This document shows, piece by piece, positions 1 through 7,484 of a stretch of 9,747 bases of DNA (within the stretch, counting starts at the first letter, position 1; every line of letters starts with the position of its first letter). The DNA comes from Actinomycetes bacterium. Its GTDB lineage: Bacteria > Actinomycetota > Actinomycetes > Actinomycetales > Cellulomonadaceae. Below the pieces are notes generated by a model, which was given only the letters and a program-made list of their open reading frames with translations, made no database searches and was not told the origin of the DNA. Both the position numbers and the translations under genes were made by a program. The stretch is taken from NCBI GenBank assembly GCA_023401045.1, contig JAEXEM010000372.1:1-9747 (forward strand). Reading direction: 5' to 3'.

Positions 1-1225
1 GCGTCGCGACCCCCGCGCAGGCGAGCAGGACGGTGAACGGGACGCCGGGTGGCGGGCTGGTGCCGGCGCGCCCGAGGACCCCCGTACCGGCGAGGGCCGT
101 GTAGGCGCCGCGGGCGAGCCAGGGCGCCACGGCGGTGGTGAGGAGGGCGAGCAGCCCCGCCTCGAGCGCGGCGAGGGTGCGGAGCTGGGCCGGTGAGGCG
201 CCGCGGGCCGCGACGAGCTCGAGCTCCCCGGCGCGCCGCTCGGCGACGAGCCGTGCGGTGAGCAGCATGACGGTGACGGTGAGGACGACGAGCAGCAGCC
301 CGACGGCGACGACGCCGCTGCGGGTGACCGCGGCGGCCCGCCACGCGCGGTCGATCGACTCGTCGAGCGGGGTGCGGAAGCTCGCCGAGGCCCCGGTCCG
401 CGAGACGGTCCGCTCGACGTACGGCTTGGCGATCTCGAGCTCCTCGCGGAGGTCGGCGAGCCCCGCGCCGGAGAGGTCCGCGAGGCGCGGCACGGCGAAG
501 TGGTGGATGAGCTCGACGTGCTCCTCCACGGCGAGCGCGTCCGGTGTGACCACCATGGGGCCGAAGAGGGTGACCCACCTCTGCGGCCCGATGGGGTAGG
601 ACCACTCGACGCCCATGCCGTCGAGCCGGTCGGTGTCCCACGCGGCGAGGTCGCCTGCGGTCCGGTAGACGCCGGTGACGACCCACGTGTCGGAGCGCAG
701 TTCCCGCTGGGTGGTCGTGGTGGGCACCACGGTGCCGACCTGCCAGCCGCGCTGCTCCACCATGATCTGCGGGACCGCGACCTGGAGGCGACCCTCGTCG
801 TCGCGGGCACGCTCGGGCCACTCCCCGGAGACGAGCTCGGCGCTCTCGGCCACCTGCGGGACGCTCGCCGGGTACCCGGCCTGCCCGTCGACGCCTCCCG
901 GCTCCCGGAGCGTCCAGAGGCGGCCGGTCTGCCAGGACGACCGGTCGGACGGGACGTCGCCGAGCACCCCGTCCGTCGCCTCGTCGATCGCCTCGAGCAC
1001 GGGAGTGGGGCTGCCACTGTGCACCCGGCTGGACGTCTGGAGGACGAGCTCGTCGTCCGGCGCCGTGGCCAGCTCGGCGGTGACGGCCCGGTCGGAGGTG
1101 ACGGTGAAGAGGAACGCGAACGTCCCGACGAGCGTGGTCGAGACGAGGACGACGACGACCGCGGTCGCGAGGACCGCCGCCTGGTCCCGCACACGTCGCA
1201 GCAGGAGGAGGGCGCGCCAGGACAC
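1..1225 (-). CDS. FtsX-family ABC transporter permease (3' end outside window)
   Basis: Reading the minus strand from a GTG at 1225 (MSWRALLLLRRVRDQ...) gives an open frame of about 408 residues that runs off the left edge, so the C-terminal part is missing. A membrane segment lies at about residues 16-42. It is followed by a roughly 260-residue extracytoplasmic region resembling the MacB-type periplasmic domain. Next come a second hydrophobic segment (VAVGLLLVVLTVTVMLLTA) and the actinobacterial FtsX signature around AERRAGELELVAARGAS, then a third hydrophobic stretch. Such permeases pair with a LolD/MacB-like ATPase and move lipids, peptides or cell-wall factors, or act mechanically rather than transporting; the substrate cannot be told here. 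A partner ATPase would be expected just beyond the left edge. An alternative in-frame GTG at 1234 adds three residues. A G-rich stretch precedes 1225, but no classical ribosome-binding site is seen. Family call firm; start and role uncertain. Confidence 0.85.
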   Translation of the reverse strand, partial: MSWRALLLLRRVRDQAAVLATAVVVVLVSTTLVGTFAFLFTVTSDRAVTAELATAPDDELVLQTSSRVHSGSPTPVLEAIDEATDGVLGDVPSDRSSWQTGRLWTLREPGGVDGQAGYPASVPQVAESAELVSGEWPERARDDEGRLQVAVPQIMVEQRGWQVGTVVPTTTTQRELRSDTWVVTGVYRTAGDLAAWDTDRLDGMGVEWSYPIGPQRWVTLFGPMVVTPDALAVEEHVELIHHFAVPRLADLSGAGLADLREELEIAKPYVERTVSRTGASASFRTPLDESIDRAWRAAAVTRSGVVAVGLLLVVLTVTVMLLTARLVAERRAGELELVAARGASPAQLRTLAALEAGLLALLTTAVAPWLARGAYTALAGTGVLGRAGTSPPPGVPFTVLLACAGVAT

Positions 1226-1308
1226 CTGCCCCACCCCCCGTCCGGTCCGTTCCGCCTCGGTGCCTCGCCAGGCTAGGGGGACGGCGACCCGGCGGGGGAG
1301 CGCTTCAT

Positions 1309-1324
1309 GTCACGGATAGGTGAC
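1309..1324. promoter_or_regulatory. 16-bp inverted repeat upstream of the FtsX permease (possible operator)
   Basis: A perfect dyad GTCAC-N6-GTGAC (arms 1309-1313 and 1320-1324) lies about 85 bases upstream of the permease start. It is one of few AT-richer spots in the gap between the permease and the fumC terminator. The size and symmetry suit a dimeric repressor such as a TetR- or GntR-type protein, which commonly control exporters. No regulator gene is in the window and no clear -10/-35 pair could be assigned. A 5-bp-arm dyad can occur by chance, so this is tentative. Confidence 0.25.
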
Positions 1325-1374
1325 GAAACGCGAGGCCAGGGCGACGGGCCGAGGGTGCCCCGCCGGGACGACGA

Positions 1375-1414
1375 AGGGCCCGGTGGGTGGTCGTCCGACC
1401 AGCCGCCGGGCCCT
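1375..1414 (-). terminator. Strong hairpin terminator downstream of fumC
   Basis: Two 19-base arms (1375-1393 and 1396-1414) pair around a 2-base centre with only two imperfect positions, one of them a possible G-U pair; the outer nine pairs (AGGGCCCGG / CCGGGCCCT) are perfect. The hairpin begins 13 bases past the fumC stop. On the minus strand it is followed by TTCGTCGT, a weak T-rich run typical of high-GC actinobacterial terminators. It should end the fumC transcript and separate it from the permease gene read in the same direction. Confidence 0.75.
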
Positions 1415-1427
1415 GCGACGGGCGGGC

Positions 1428-2858
1428 TCAGGCCTGCGGCGGCCGGGTCATCGCGAGGACGTCGAGCGCGGTGTCGAGCTGCTCGAGCGTGATGCCGCCG
1501 CCCTCGACGAAGCCGAGGTCGATCGTCGCCTGACGGATCGTCACGCCGGTCGCGACGGCGTGCTTGGCGATCTTCGCGGCGTTCTCGTAGCCGATGACGC
1601 GGTTGAGCGGCGTGACGATCGACGGCGAGGACTCCGCGAGGGCGCGAGCCCGCTCGAGGTTCGGCGTCGCCCCGGCGATCGTGCGGTCGGCGAGCACACG
1701 CGAGGCGTTGGCGAGCAGGCGCACCGACTCGAGCACCGCCGCGGCGATGACGGGGATCTGCACGTTGAGCTCGAACGACCCGGAGGCACCGGCCCACGCC
1801 ACCGTCGCGTCGTTGCCGACGACGCGCGAGCACACCATGAGCACGGCCTCGGGCACGACCGGGTTGACCTTGCCCGGCATGATCGACGACCCGGGCTGCA
1901 GGTCGGGCAGCGCGATCTCGCCGAGGCCGGTGTTCGGCCCCGAGCCCATCCAGCGCAGGTCGTTGCAGATCTTCGTCAGGCTGACGGCGATGGTCCGCAG
2001 CGCGCCGGAGAGCTCGACGAGCCCGTCGCGTGAGGACTGCGCCTCGAAGTGGTCGCGCGCCTCGGTGAGCGGCAGGCCGGTGTCCTCGACGAGCAGGGCG
2101 ATGACCCGCTGCGGGAACCCGGCGGGCGTGTTGATCCCGGTGCCGACGGCCGTGCCGCCGAGCGGCACCTCCGCCGCGCGCGGCAGCGCGGCCTGCAGCC
2201 GCTCGACGCCGTAGCGCACGGCCGCGGCGTAGCCGCCGAACTCCTGGCCGAGCGTGACGGGCGTGGCGTCCATGAGGTGCGTGCGGCCCGACTTGACGAC
2301 CTCGGCCCACGCCTCGGCCTTCTCCTCGAGGGCCGCGGCGAGGTGCTCGAGCGCCGGGACGAGGTCGCGCACGACCCCGGCGGTCGCGGCGACGTGCACC
2401 GACGTGGGGAACACGTCGTTCGACGACTGCGAGGCGTTGACGTGGTCGTTCGGGTGCACGTCACGCCCGAGCACCCGGGTCGCGAGCGTCGCGACGACCT
2501 CGTTGGTGTTCATGTTCGAGCTCGTGCCCGAGCCGGTCTGGTAGACGTCGACCGGGAAGTGGCGGTCGTGCGCCCCGGTCGCCACCTCGTCGGCCGCGGC
2601 GACGATCGCGTCGGCGACGTCCTGCGGCAGCACGCCGAGCTCGGCGTTGGCGCGCGCGGCGGCCTTCTTGATGCGAGCGAGGGCCTCGATGTGACCGCGC
2701 TCGAGCGTGCTGCCCGAGATGGGGAAGTTCTCCACGGCGCGCTGCGTCTGCGCGCGGTAGAGGGCGTCCGCGGGGACGCGGACCTCTCCCATCGTGTCGT
2801 GCTCGATGCGGTACGCGGTGTCGCCGGCCGCGGCGCCGGGACCAGTCGTGGACGTCAT
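1428..2858 (-). CDS. fumC: Class II fumarate hydratase (fumarase C)
   Basis: A 476-residue protein, full length for class II fumarases, which interconvert fumarate and L-malate in the cytoplasmic TCA cycle without an iron-sulfur cluster. The superfamily signature [10 protein letters not shown] is at residues 323-332 and contains the mobile-loop serine that acts in catalysis. Other family blocks are [13 protein letters not shown] (109-121), [11 protein letters not shown] (145-155), [11 protein letters not shown] (190-200, with the catalytic-site histidine H194) and [12 protein letters not shown] (234-245). These favour fumarase over aspartase or argininosuccinate lyase. The ATG at 2858 is preferred because GCGAGG lies 9 bases upstream; another in-frame ATG at 2867 abuts that site and would add only MGA. 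The gene is monocistronic in appearance, with a strong hairpin behind it and a divergent gene in front. No defects seen. Confidence 0.96.
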   Translation of the reverse strand: MTSTTGPGAAAGDTAYRIEHDTMGEVRVPADALYRAQTQRAVENFPISGSTLERGHIEALARIKKAAARANAELGVLPQDVADAIVAAADEVATGAHDRHFPVDVYQTGSGTSSNMNTNEVVATLATRVLGRDVHPNDHVNASQSSNDVFPTSVHVAATAGVVRDLVPALEHLAAALEEKAEAWAEVVKSGRTHLMDATPVTLGQEFGGYAAAVRYGVERLQAALPRAAEVPLGGTAVGTGINTPAGFPQRVIALLVEDTGLPLTEARDHFEAQSSRDGLVELSGALRTIAVSLTKICNDLRWMGSGPNTGLGEIALPDLQPGSSIMPGKVNPVVPEAVLMVCSRVVGNDATVAWAGASGSFELNVQIPVIAAAVLESVRLLANASRVLADRTIAGATPNLERARALAESSPSIVTPLNRVIGYENAAKIAKHAVATGVTIRQATIDLGFVEGGGITLEQLDTALDVLAMTRPPQA

Positions 2859-2985
2859 GGCGCCCATCCTCGCACCACTCCCGACGCCGCTGCGGCACCC
2901 GCGACCTGGCGTTCCGGTGGCGGGAACCCGCTGGTCGTAGTCGTATGACTCCTGAGCCTTCCCGACGACGCGAGAGGTGGCGACG
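2859..2985. promoter_or_regulatory. Divergent promoter region between fumC and lpqY
   Basis: This 127-base gap separates the start codons of two divergent genes, so promoters for both should lie here. It contains a perfect dyad GTTCC-N7-GGAAC (2911-2927) and a second dyad AGTC-GTAT-GACT (2939-2950) near the middle. The second overlaps TATGAC (2944-2949), a possible -10 element for the sugar-importer operon, although no convincing -35 hexamer sits 16-18 bases upstream. The ribosome-binding sites at its edges are GCGAGG (reverse complement of 2868-2873) for fumC and GAGAGG (2972-2977) for lpqY. Carbohydrate importers of this type are often controlled by LacI- or ROK-type repressors, but neither dyad is a recognisable consensus for such a family. 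Assignment of exact sites is tentative. Confidence 0.5.
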
Positions 2986-4269
2986 GTGCGACGACGAGCG
3001 GCGATCCTCGCGCTCGCGGTGGCGGCCCCCCTGGCGGCCTGCGCGAGCGACACCTCCGGCACGCCCGAGCTCCTCTGGTACATCAACCCGGACTCCGGTG
3101 GCCAGGCGCGGATCGCGCAGGAGTGCACCGACGAGGCCGACGGCGACTACCGGCTGACGACGGTGCTGCTGCCGCGGGACGCCCCGAGCCAGCGTGAGCA
3201 GCTCATCCGCAGGCTCGCGGCGAACGACTCGTCGATCGACCTCATGAGCATCGACCCGCCGTACATCCCGGAGTTCGCCAACGCCGGTTTCCTCGCGGAC
3301 GTCCCGGACGACGTCGAGAAGACGGTCACGGAGGGCGTCGCCGAGGGTGCGGTCACCGGTGCGACGTTCGACGGGAAGCTCGTCACCGTGCCGTTCTGGG
3401 CGAACACGCAGCTCCTGTGGTACCGCAGGTCGGTGGCGGAGGCCGCCGGGCTCGACATGACGCAGCCGGTGACGTGGGACCAGCTCATCGAGGCCGCCGC
3501 CGACCAGGAGAAGACGTTCGCGGTCCAGGGCGTGCGCGCCGAGTCGCTCACGGTGTGGGTGAACGCGCTCGTCACGTCCGCGGGCGGGCAGATCCTCGAG
3601 AACCCCGAGGAGCCGGACCCGGGCCTCGTCGTGCCGACGCTCCAGTCCGACGCGGGCCGCCGTGCGGCCGAGATCATCCGGTCGCTGGCGGACGCCCGCG
3701 TCGGCGGGGCACAGCTCGCGAACGCGACCGAGGACATCGACGCCTCCCTCTTCGAGGGCGACTCCGCGGGCTTCATGGTCAACTGGCCGTTCGTCTGGCA
3801 GCGGGCGAAGACCGCCGTCGAGGACGGCACGCTCGAGCAGTCGGTGGTCGACGACTTCGGCTGGGCGCTCTACCCCCGGGCGGTCGAGGGTGAGGAGTCC
3901 CGGCCGCCGTACGGCGGGATCAACCTCGGTGTCGGGGCCTTCAGCAAGCACGTCGACCTGGCGTTCCAGGCGGCGCAGTGCATCGCCTCGCCGGAGAAGC
4001 AGGCGTCGTACTTCCTCTCCGACGGCAACCCGCCGTCCTCCCTCGAGGCCTTCGACGACCCGGACGTCCAGAAGGAGTTCCCCATGGCGGACGTCATCCG
4101 CCAGTCCCTCGAGCAGGCGGCCCCGCGGCCGCAGACGCCGTTCTACAACGAGGTGTCGTCGAGCATCCAGCGCACCTGGCACCCGCCGGGAGCGGTGTCC
4201 CCGGACGTCTCGCCGCGCCGGGCCGACGAGCTCATCTCGTCCGTGCTCAAGGGGGAGGCGCTGCTGTGA
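2986..4269 (+). CDS. lpqY: LpqY-like trehalose-binding lipoprotein of an ABC importer
   Basis: A 427-residue extracellular solute-binding lipoprotein of the family-1 sugar-binder type. It starts with a lipoprotein signal peptide, [19 protein letters not shown], whose LAAC lipobox puts the acylated cysteine at residue 19. By eye it matches mycobacterial LpqY through NTQLLWYR (140-147), [12 protein letters not shown] (190-201), NWPFVW (266-271), YGGINLGV (309-316) and [10 protein letters not shown] (378-387). Residues recalled as contacting trehalose in LpqY have counterparts: an aspartate near D90, N140, E249, W267 and R381. The GTG at 2986 is chosen because GAGAGG stands 8 bases upstream; a GTG at 2977 would add three residues and overlap that site. 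It is the first gene of a four-gene operon and its stop overlaps sugA. Binding-protein function is secure; trehalose as ligand is inferred from motifs and gene order, and another disaccharide remains possible. Confidence 0.88.
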   Translation: MRRRAAILALAVAAPLAACASDTSGTPELLWYINPDSGGQARIAQECTDEADGDYRLTTVLLPRDAPSQREQLIRRLAANDSSIDLMSIDPPYIPEFANAGFLADVPDDVEKTVTEGVAEGAVTGATFDGKLVTVPFWANTQLLWYRRSVAEAAGLDMTQPVTWDQLIEAAADQEKTFAVQGVRAESLTVWVNALVTSAGGQILENPEEPDPGLVVPTLQSDAGRRAAEIIRSLADARVGGAQLANATEDIDASLFEGDSAGFMVNWPFVWQRAKTAVEDGTLEQSVVDDFGWALYPRAVEGEESRPPYGGINLGVGAFSKHVDLAFQAAQCIASPEKQASYFLSDGNPPSSLEAFDDPDVQKEFPMADVIRQSLEQAAPRPQTPFYNEVSSSIQRTWHPPGAVSPDVSPRRADELISSVLKGEALL

Positions 4270-5219
4270 CCGCCACGACGACCCCGGCCCCGCGCACCGA
4301 GGCGCCGGCGCGGCGCAAGCCGCGCGCCTCCGACCGGACCCGGCAGGAGGCCCGCCTGGGGCTCTGGCTCTGCGCCCCGACGATCATCGTCCTGCTCGCC
4401 GTCGTCGGGTACCCGATCCTCCAGGCCGTGTGGGACTCGCTGTACAGCTACCGGCTCACCAACCCCGACGAGCGGGCGTTCATCGGGCTCGGCAACTACG
4501 GGCTCATCCTCACCGACCAGATCTGGTGGCAGGCGCTCGGCGTCACGGCCCTCATCACGGTCGTCACGGTCGCGGTCGAGCTCGTCATCGGGTTCGCGCT
4601 CGCGCTCGTCATGAACAACGCCCTGCAGACGCTGCGCCCGGCGCTGCGCACCGCCATCCTCATCCCCTACGCGATCATCACGGTCGTCTCGGCGTTCGCG
4701 TTCCGGTTCATGTTCGACCTCACGAGCGGGTTCATGAACTCGTGGCTGCCGTTCGTGCCGGACGACCTCGACTGGTTCGGGTCGTTCGGGACGGCGATCA
4801 CGATCATCTGCCTGTCGGAGATCTGGAAGACGACGCCGTTCATCTCCCTGCTGCTGCTGTCCGGCCTGGCGCAGGTCCCGGGCGAGCTGCAGGAGGCCGC
4901 GAAGGTCGACGGCGCCACGGCCTGGCAGCGGCTGCGGCGGGTGACGATCCCCAACATGAAGGCCGCGATCATGGTCGCGCTGCTGTTCCGGACGCTCGAC
5001 GCGTTCCGGATCTTCGACAACATCTTCATCATGACGAACGGGGCCGCGGGCACCGAGTCGGTCGCGTTCCTCGCCTACCGTCAGACCATCCAGCGCCTCG
5101 AGATCGGCGTCGGGTCGGCGGTCTCGGTGCTGCTGACGATCGCGGTGGCGCTCATCGCGCTCATGTTCGTCAAGGGCTTCAACGTCAACCTGGCGGCGTC
5201 GACGAGGGCGGGACGATGA
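4266..5219 (+). CDS. sugA: SugA-like sugar ABC transporter permease
   Basis: A 317-residue inner-membrane permease of the MalF/UgpA class. After a hydrophilic, basic N-terminus (about residues 1-30) there are six predicted membrane spans at about 32-57, 92-117, 127-150, 174-200, 232-255 and 282-304. The cytoplasmic EAA coupling loop (EAAKVDGATAWQRLRRVTIP, 210-229) docks on the ATPase. The sequences SEIWKTTPF and VALLFRTLDAFRIFDNI closely resemble mycobacterial SugA. Translation starts at a GTG overlapping the lpqY stop by four bases (GTGA), with GGGGGAGG seven bases upstream, so synthesis is coupled to the binding protein. It forms the heterodimeric channel with the next gene product. The long N-terminal tail looks disordered and is not part of the membrane fold. 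Confidence 0.92.
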   Translation: MTATTTPAPRTEAPARRKPRASDRTRQEARLGLWLCAPTIIVLLAVVGYPILQAVWDSLYSYRLTNPDERAFIGLGNYGLILTDQIWWQALGVTALITVVTVAVELVIGFALALVMNNALQTLRPALRTAILIPYAIITVVSAFAFRFMFDLTSGFMNSWLPFVPDDLDWFGSFGTAITIICLSEIWKTTPFISLLLLSGLAQVPGELQEAAKVDGATAWQRLRRVTIPNMKAAIMVALLFRTLDAFRIFDNIFIMTNGAAGTESVAFLAYRQTIQRLEIGVGSAVSVLLTIAVALIALMFVKGFNVNLAASTRAGR

Positions 5220-6049
5220 GCGGGCGGACACGGTTCTGGTGGTGGGTCGGGGCGGTCGTCATCTTCGTCTACTGCCTCTTCCCGGTCGCGTGGATCATCT
5301 CGGTGTCGCTCAAGGCGCCGTCCGACCTCGACAACGGCGCGTTCCTGCCGACGAAGGTCTCGTGGCAGAACTACCAGCTCATCCTCACCGGGGGAGCCTC
5401 GGACCTCTTCCTGCCGGCGCTGCGCAACTCGGTCGGCATCTGCCTCATCGCGACGTTCATCGCGGTCGTCCTCGCGGCGCTGTGCGCGTACGCGATCGCC
5501 CGGCTCGACTTCCCCGGCAAGGCGTTCGTCCTCGGCACGTCCCTCGCGGTCGCGATGTTCCCCGTCATCTCGATCGTCACGCCGCTGTTCAACATCTGGC
5601 GCTCGATCGGCCTGTACGACACGTGGCCGGGCCTCATCATCCCGTACCTGTCGATCACGCTCCCGCTGTCGGTGTGGACCCTCGCGGCCTTCTTCCGCGA
5701 GATCCCCTGGGAGATGGAGCAGGCCGCCCAGGTCGACGGTGCGACGACCGGCCAGGCGTTCCGCAAGGTCATCGTCCCGCTCGCCGGCCCCGGGATGGCG
5801 ACGACCGCGATCATCGCGTTCTTCCTCGCCTGGAACGACTTCGTCTACGGCATCTCGCTCACGTCCACCGAGGCGGCCCGGCCGGTGCCGGCCGCGCTCG
5901 CGTTCTTCACCGGCGCGTCGCAGTTCGAGCAGCCGACCGGTGCCATCTCCGCCGCCGCCGTCATCGTCACCGTGCCCGTCGTCGTCCTCGTGCTGCTCTT
6001 CCAGCGCCAGATCGTCGCCGGGCTGACCCAGGGCGCCGTCAAGGGCTGA
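5216..6049 (+). CDS. sugB: SugB-like sugar ABC transporter permease
   Basis: A 277-residue permease of the MalG/UgpE class, the second half of the channel. Spans are predicted at about residues 9-31, 70-95, 103-124, 138-160, 193-213 and 244-263. The EAA loop is intact (EQAAQVDGATTGQAFRKVIVP, starting at residue 168) and is followed by the family's LAWNDFVYG segment (204-212). The ATG at 5216 overlaps the sugA stop (ATGA) and has GAGGG seven bases upstream, indicating coupled translation and paired expression. The preceding gene supplies its partner and the following gene the ATPase. Length and motifs are normal for the family. Its sugar preference cannot be read from the sequence itself and rests on the neighbouring LpqY-like gene. 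Confidence 0.92.
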   Translation: MSGRTRFWWWVGAVVIFVYCLFPVAWIISVSLKAPSDLDNGAFLPTKVSWQNYQLILTGGASDLFLPALRNSVGICLIATFIAVVLAALCAYAIARLDFPGKAFVLGTSLAVAMFPVISIVTPLFNIWRSIGLYDTWPGLIIPYLSITLPLSVWTLAAFFREIPWEMEQAAQVDGATTGQAFRKVIVPLAGPGMATTAIIAFFLAWNDFVYGISLTSTEAARPVPAALAFFTGASQFEQPTGAISAAAVIVTVPVVVLVLLFQRQIVAGLTQGAVKG

Positions 6050-6074
6050 CGCGTCCCGTCCGAGGAGGTTCCGC

Positions 6075-7394
6075 ATGGCCGCGATCACGCTCGAGCACGT
6101 GGTCAAGAAGTACGGGGACGGGTTCCCGGCCGTGAACGACGTCAGCCTCGAGATCGATGACGGCGAGTTCGTCATCCTCGTCGGCCCCTCGGGCTGCGGG
6201 AAGTCGACGCTGCTGCGCATGGTCGTCGGGCTCGAGGACATCACCGACGGCCGCATCGTCATCGACGGCGACGTCGTCAACGACAAGGCGCCGCGCGACC
6301 GCAAGCTCGCGATGGTCTTCCAGAACTACGCGCTCTACCCGCACCTGTCGGTGTTCGAGAACATCGCCTTCCCGCTGCGGCTCGACAAGGGGAAGTACAC
6401 CGAGGAGGAGGTCCGCGAGCGCGTCGAGCGGGCCGCCGACACCCTCGAGCTGCGCGAGCACCTCGACCGCAAGCCGGCGAACCTCTCGGGCGGGCAGCGC
6501 CAGCGCGTCGCCATGGGGCGCGCCATCGTCCGCGACGCCCGCGCGTTCCTCTTCGACGAGCCGCTGTCGAACCTCGACGCCAAGCTGCGCGGCCAGATGC
6601 GCACCGAGATCGCGCGCATGCAGCGCCGGCTCGGGACGACGACGATCTACGTCACGCACGACCAGACCGAGGCGATGACCCTCGGCGACCGGGTGGCGGT
6701 GCTCCGCAAGGGCGTGCTCCAGCAGGCGGCGAGCCCGCGTGCGCTCTACGAGCAGCCGGCCAACCTCTTCGTCGCGGGGTTCATCGGCTCCCCGCCGATG
6801 AACTTCCTGCCCGGTGAGGTCGAGGGGGACGTGCTCCGCCTGCCGTTCGTCGACGTGCCGCTGTCGGCCGACGCCAAGGAGCGCATCGGTGACCGCGACC
6901 TCGTCATCGTCGGCCTCCGGCCGGAGTACCTCGACGACGCCCACACCCTCGACGAGAGCACACGGGCCGCCGGCGTGTCCTTCGAGGCCGACGTCGACGT
7001 CGTCGAGTGGCTGGGCGCCGAGCTGTACGCGTACATCCCGTTCGACACCCGCGCCGACGTCGCCGAGACCCTCGAGCAGCTCGACCGCGACCTCGACGGC
7101 GAGGGCATGCGCACCCAGCTCGTCGCGTCGCTCGGCGCCGAGTCGAAGGTGCGCGACGGCGACACCGCCCAGCTGTGGTTCGACCCCTCCCGGCTCCTGC
7201 TCTTCGACCCCGCCACGGGGGAGAACCTCACGTACGACGGCGAGGCGGCCGCCGCGGCGGACGAGGAGAGCGTCGAGGAGCGGCGACGTGCCACCGAGCG
7301 GGCGCAGCGGCGGGCCGGGCGCAGCAACGGCGGCTCGGGTAGCAGCGGCGGCTCGGGTGCGGGGACGGCGAAGGGGAAGCACACGGCCGCCTGA
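6075..7394 (+). CDS. sugC: SugC/MsmK-like ABC transporter ATPase with a Gly/Ser-rich C-terminal tail
   Basis: The 439-residue ATPase of the importer, in the MalK/UgpC/SugC class (also called CUT1). It has Walker A GPSGCGKST (37-45), Q-loop Q83, signature LSGGQ (137-141), Walker B AFLFDEP (157-163), D-loop SNLD and switch histidine H195. These are followed by the TOBE regulatory domain to about residue 385. A strong GAGGAGG site sits six bases before the ATG, and the gap from sugB is 25 bases. The last ~50 residues go beyond the usual 360-395 of the family: an Ala/Glu/Arg-rich stretch, likely helical, then a Gly/Ser linker containing SNGGSG and SSGGSG, ending in KGKHTAA. That tail looks disordered and has no obvious function; frame and codon bias continue to the stop, so it is not a frameshift artefact. 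ATPase function is certain; trehalose specificity follows from the operon. Confidence 0.94.
   Translation: MAAITLEHVVKKYGDGFPAVNDVSLEIDDGEFVILVGPSGCGKSTLLRMVVGLEDITDGRIVIDGDVVNDKAPRDRKLAMVFQNYALYPHLSVFENIAFPLRLDKGKYTEEEVRERVERAADTLELREHLDRKPANLSGGQRQRVAMGRAIVRDARAFLFDEPLSNLDAKLRGQMRTEIARMQRRLGTTTIYVTHDQTEAMTLGDRVAVLRKGVLQQAASPRALYEQPANLFVAGFIGSPPMNFLPGEVEGDVLRLPFVDVPLSADAKERIGDRDLVIVGLRPEYLDDAHTLDESTRAAGVSFEADVDVVEWLGAELYAYIPFDTRADVAETLEQLDRDLDGEGMRTQLVASLGAESKVRDGDTAQLWFDPSRLLLFDPATGENLTYDGEAAAAADEESVEERRRATERAQRRAGRSNGGSGSSGGSGAGTAKGKHTAA
7323..7358 (+). repeat. Two tandem 18-bp units in the sugC tail
   Basis: Positions 7323-7340 and 7341-7358 are adjacent 18-base copies differing at one base (AGCAACGG versus AGCAGCGG, then identical CGGCTCGGGT). 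They encode SNGGSG and SSGGSG in frame. This looks like a recent tandem duplication that lengthened the Gly/Ser linker of the SugC C-terminal extension. Confidence 0.85.
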
Positions 7395-7422
7395 GGCAGG
7401 ACGGGTCTCGCCACCGGCGTGA

Positions 7423-7436
7423 GCGGGTGACCCCGC
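7423..7436 (+). terminator. Small hairpin after sugC (weak terminator candidate)
   Basis: GCGGG-TGAC-CCCGC forms a 5-bp stem with a 4-base loop, 28 bases past the sugC stop. There is no T-run behind it. It is the first hairpin met by transcripts leaving the importer operon, but on its own it is too weak to be sure that it terminates. Confidence 0.25.
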
Positions 7437-7484
7437 ACGGCGACGAGCCGGGTGCCGGGGCCGGGGCCGTGACCTCCTGGGCCG

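Noticed and set aside
1273..1308. An 11-codon minus-strand reading frame (MKRSPAGSPSP) upstream of the permease, as a possible leader peptide
   Set aside because: It has no ribosome-binding site, no regulatory-peptide hallmark such as a run of one amino acid, and no clear terminator/antiterminator behind it.
135..1319. Three overlapping plus-strand open frames (135-599, 500-1276, 675-1319) opposite the permease
   Set aside because: Their translations are Arg/Ser/Pro/Gly-rich with no recognisable domain, as expected for the complement of a high-GC gene. The minus strand encodes a coherent membrane protein with the FtsX signature.
1320..2948. Long plus-strand frames (1320-2033, 2049-2948) antisense to fumC
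   Set aside because: They are Arg/Asp/Val/Gly-rich shadow translations. FumC on the minus strand accounts for the codon bias and is fully conserved.
2461..4182. A 573-codon minus-strand frame across lpqY and the start of fumC
   Set aside because: The composition is dominated by Arg, Asp, Val, Leu and Gly with no fold-like pattern, and it crosses the divergent promoter. It is a stop-poor antisense frame in GC-rich DNA.
3662..6049. A 795-codon plus-strand frame read as one large protein
   Set aside because: Only its last 277 residues, from the ATG at 5216, are real (SugB). The part before is an Arg/Ser/Pro-rich shadow of lpqY and sugA in another frame.
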